This document shows positions 30,782-30,796 of a DNA stretch of 30,796 bases, piece after piece. The translations under genes and the position numbers were made by a program. This DNA comes from CAZGVW01 sp964529265. Its GTDB lineage: Bacteria; Planctomycetota; Phycisphaerae; Phycisphaerales; UBA1924. The DNA is taken from positions 1 to 30,796 of the forward strand of contig CAZGVW010000204.1 of assembly GCA_964529265.1 (NCBI GenBank). The letters run 5' to 3'. The notes below the pieces were generated by a model. The model saw only the letters and a program-made list of their open reading frames with translations, did no database searches and had not been told where the DNA came from. Within the stretch, counting starts at the first letter, position 1; every line of letters begins with the position of its first letter.

Positions 30782-30796
30782 CTCGCCGATAGGGGC

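Noticed and set aside
1..30796. tRNA or rRNA genes
   Set aside because: Intergenic stretches were read for T-loop (GGTTCGA), anticodon-arm and CCA patterns; none formed a cloverleaf.

Overview
The window is GC-rich bacterial DNA, densely coded on both strands. No rRNA, tRNA or CRISPR array is visible. The gene set suggests a planctomycete, probably Phycisphaerae-like: very large type II secretion pseudopilin-like proteins, a PEP-CTERM protein with a PTPG-type sorting tail, a membrane Hanks-type kinase with a long helical C-terminus, an FG-GAP secreted protein, an EF-G-2-like GTPase, and intergenic spaces full of short repeats. This placement is inference; there is no marker gene such as 16S rRNA to confirm it.

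Layout. Positions 1-8010 (+) hold a pseudopilin/type II secretion-like operon: a gene cut by the left edge, a GspJ-like protein and a giant GspK-like protein, ended by a hairpin terminator. Positions 8293-10066 (+) hold heme O synthase (ctaB) and an SCO copper chaperone, both cytochrome oxidase assembly factors. Positions 10159-11856 (-) hold an unknown small gene and a saccharopine-dehydrogenase-like oxidoreductase. Positions 11972-14348 (+) hold ruvA, a mannose-1-phosphate guanylyltransferase and a small unknown gene, separated by several repeat types. Positions 14662-18853 (-) form a four-gene operon: a ketosynthase-like protein without catalytic residues (KS-beta/chain-length-factor type), a GxxExxY-family protein whose nuclease motif is lost, an intact FabF-type ketosynthase, and a membrane-anchored protein. 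Positions 19121-23043 (+) hold a PEP-CTERM protein, gatB and an FG-GAP protein. Positions 23045-25768 (-) hold the Ser/Thr kinase. Positions 26028-27266 (+) hold a membrane-anchored thioredoxin-like protein followed by a small secreted six-cysteine protein with a polyglycine tail. The window ends with an EF-G-2-like factor (-) and holA (+).

The most unusual points are: (1) the KS-alpha/KS-beta pair split by a catalytically dead GxxExxY protein, translationally coupled to the active ketosynthase; (2) a purine-rich repeat family that lies at the stop codons of five genes and supplies the TGA itself in three; (3) the thioredoxin/Cys-rich peptide pair, with a hairpin at the ribosome binding site of the peptide gene; (4) a degenerate 9-bp minisatellite in a spacer and inside two coding sequences. 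Metabolically the window is otherwise mixed: protein export, respiration, DNA repair and replication, glycan precursor supply, fatty-acid or polyketide-type synthesis, translation and signalling.
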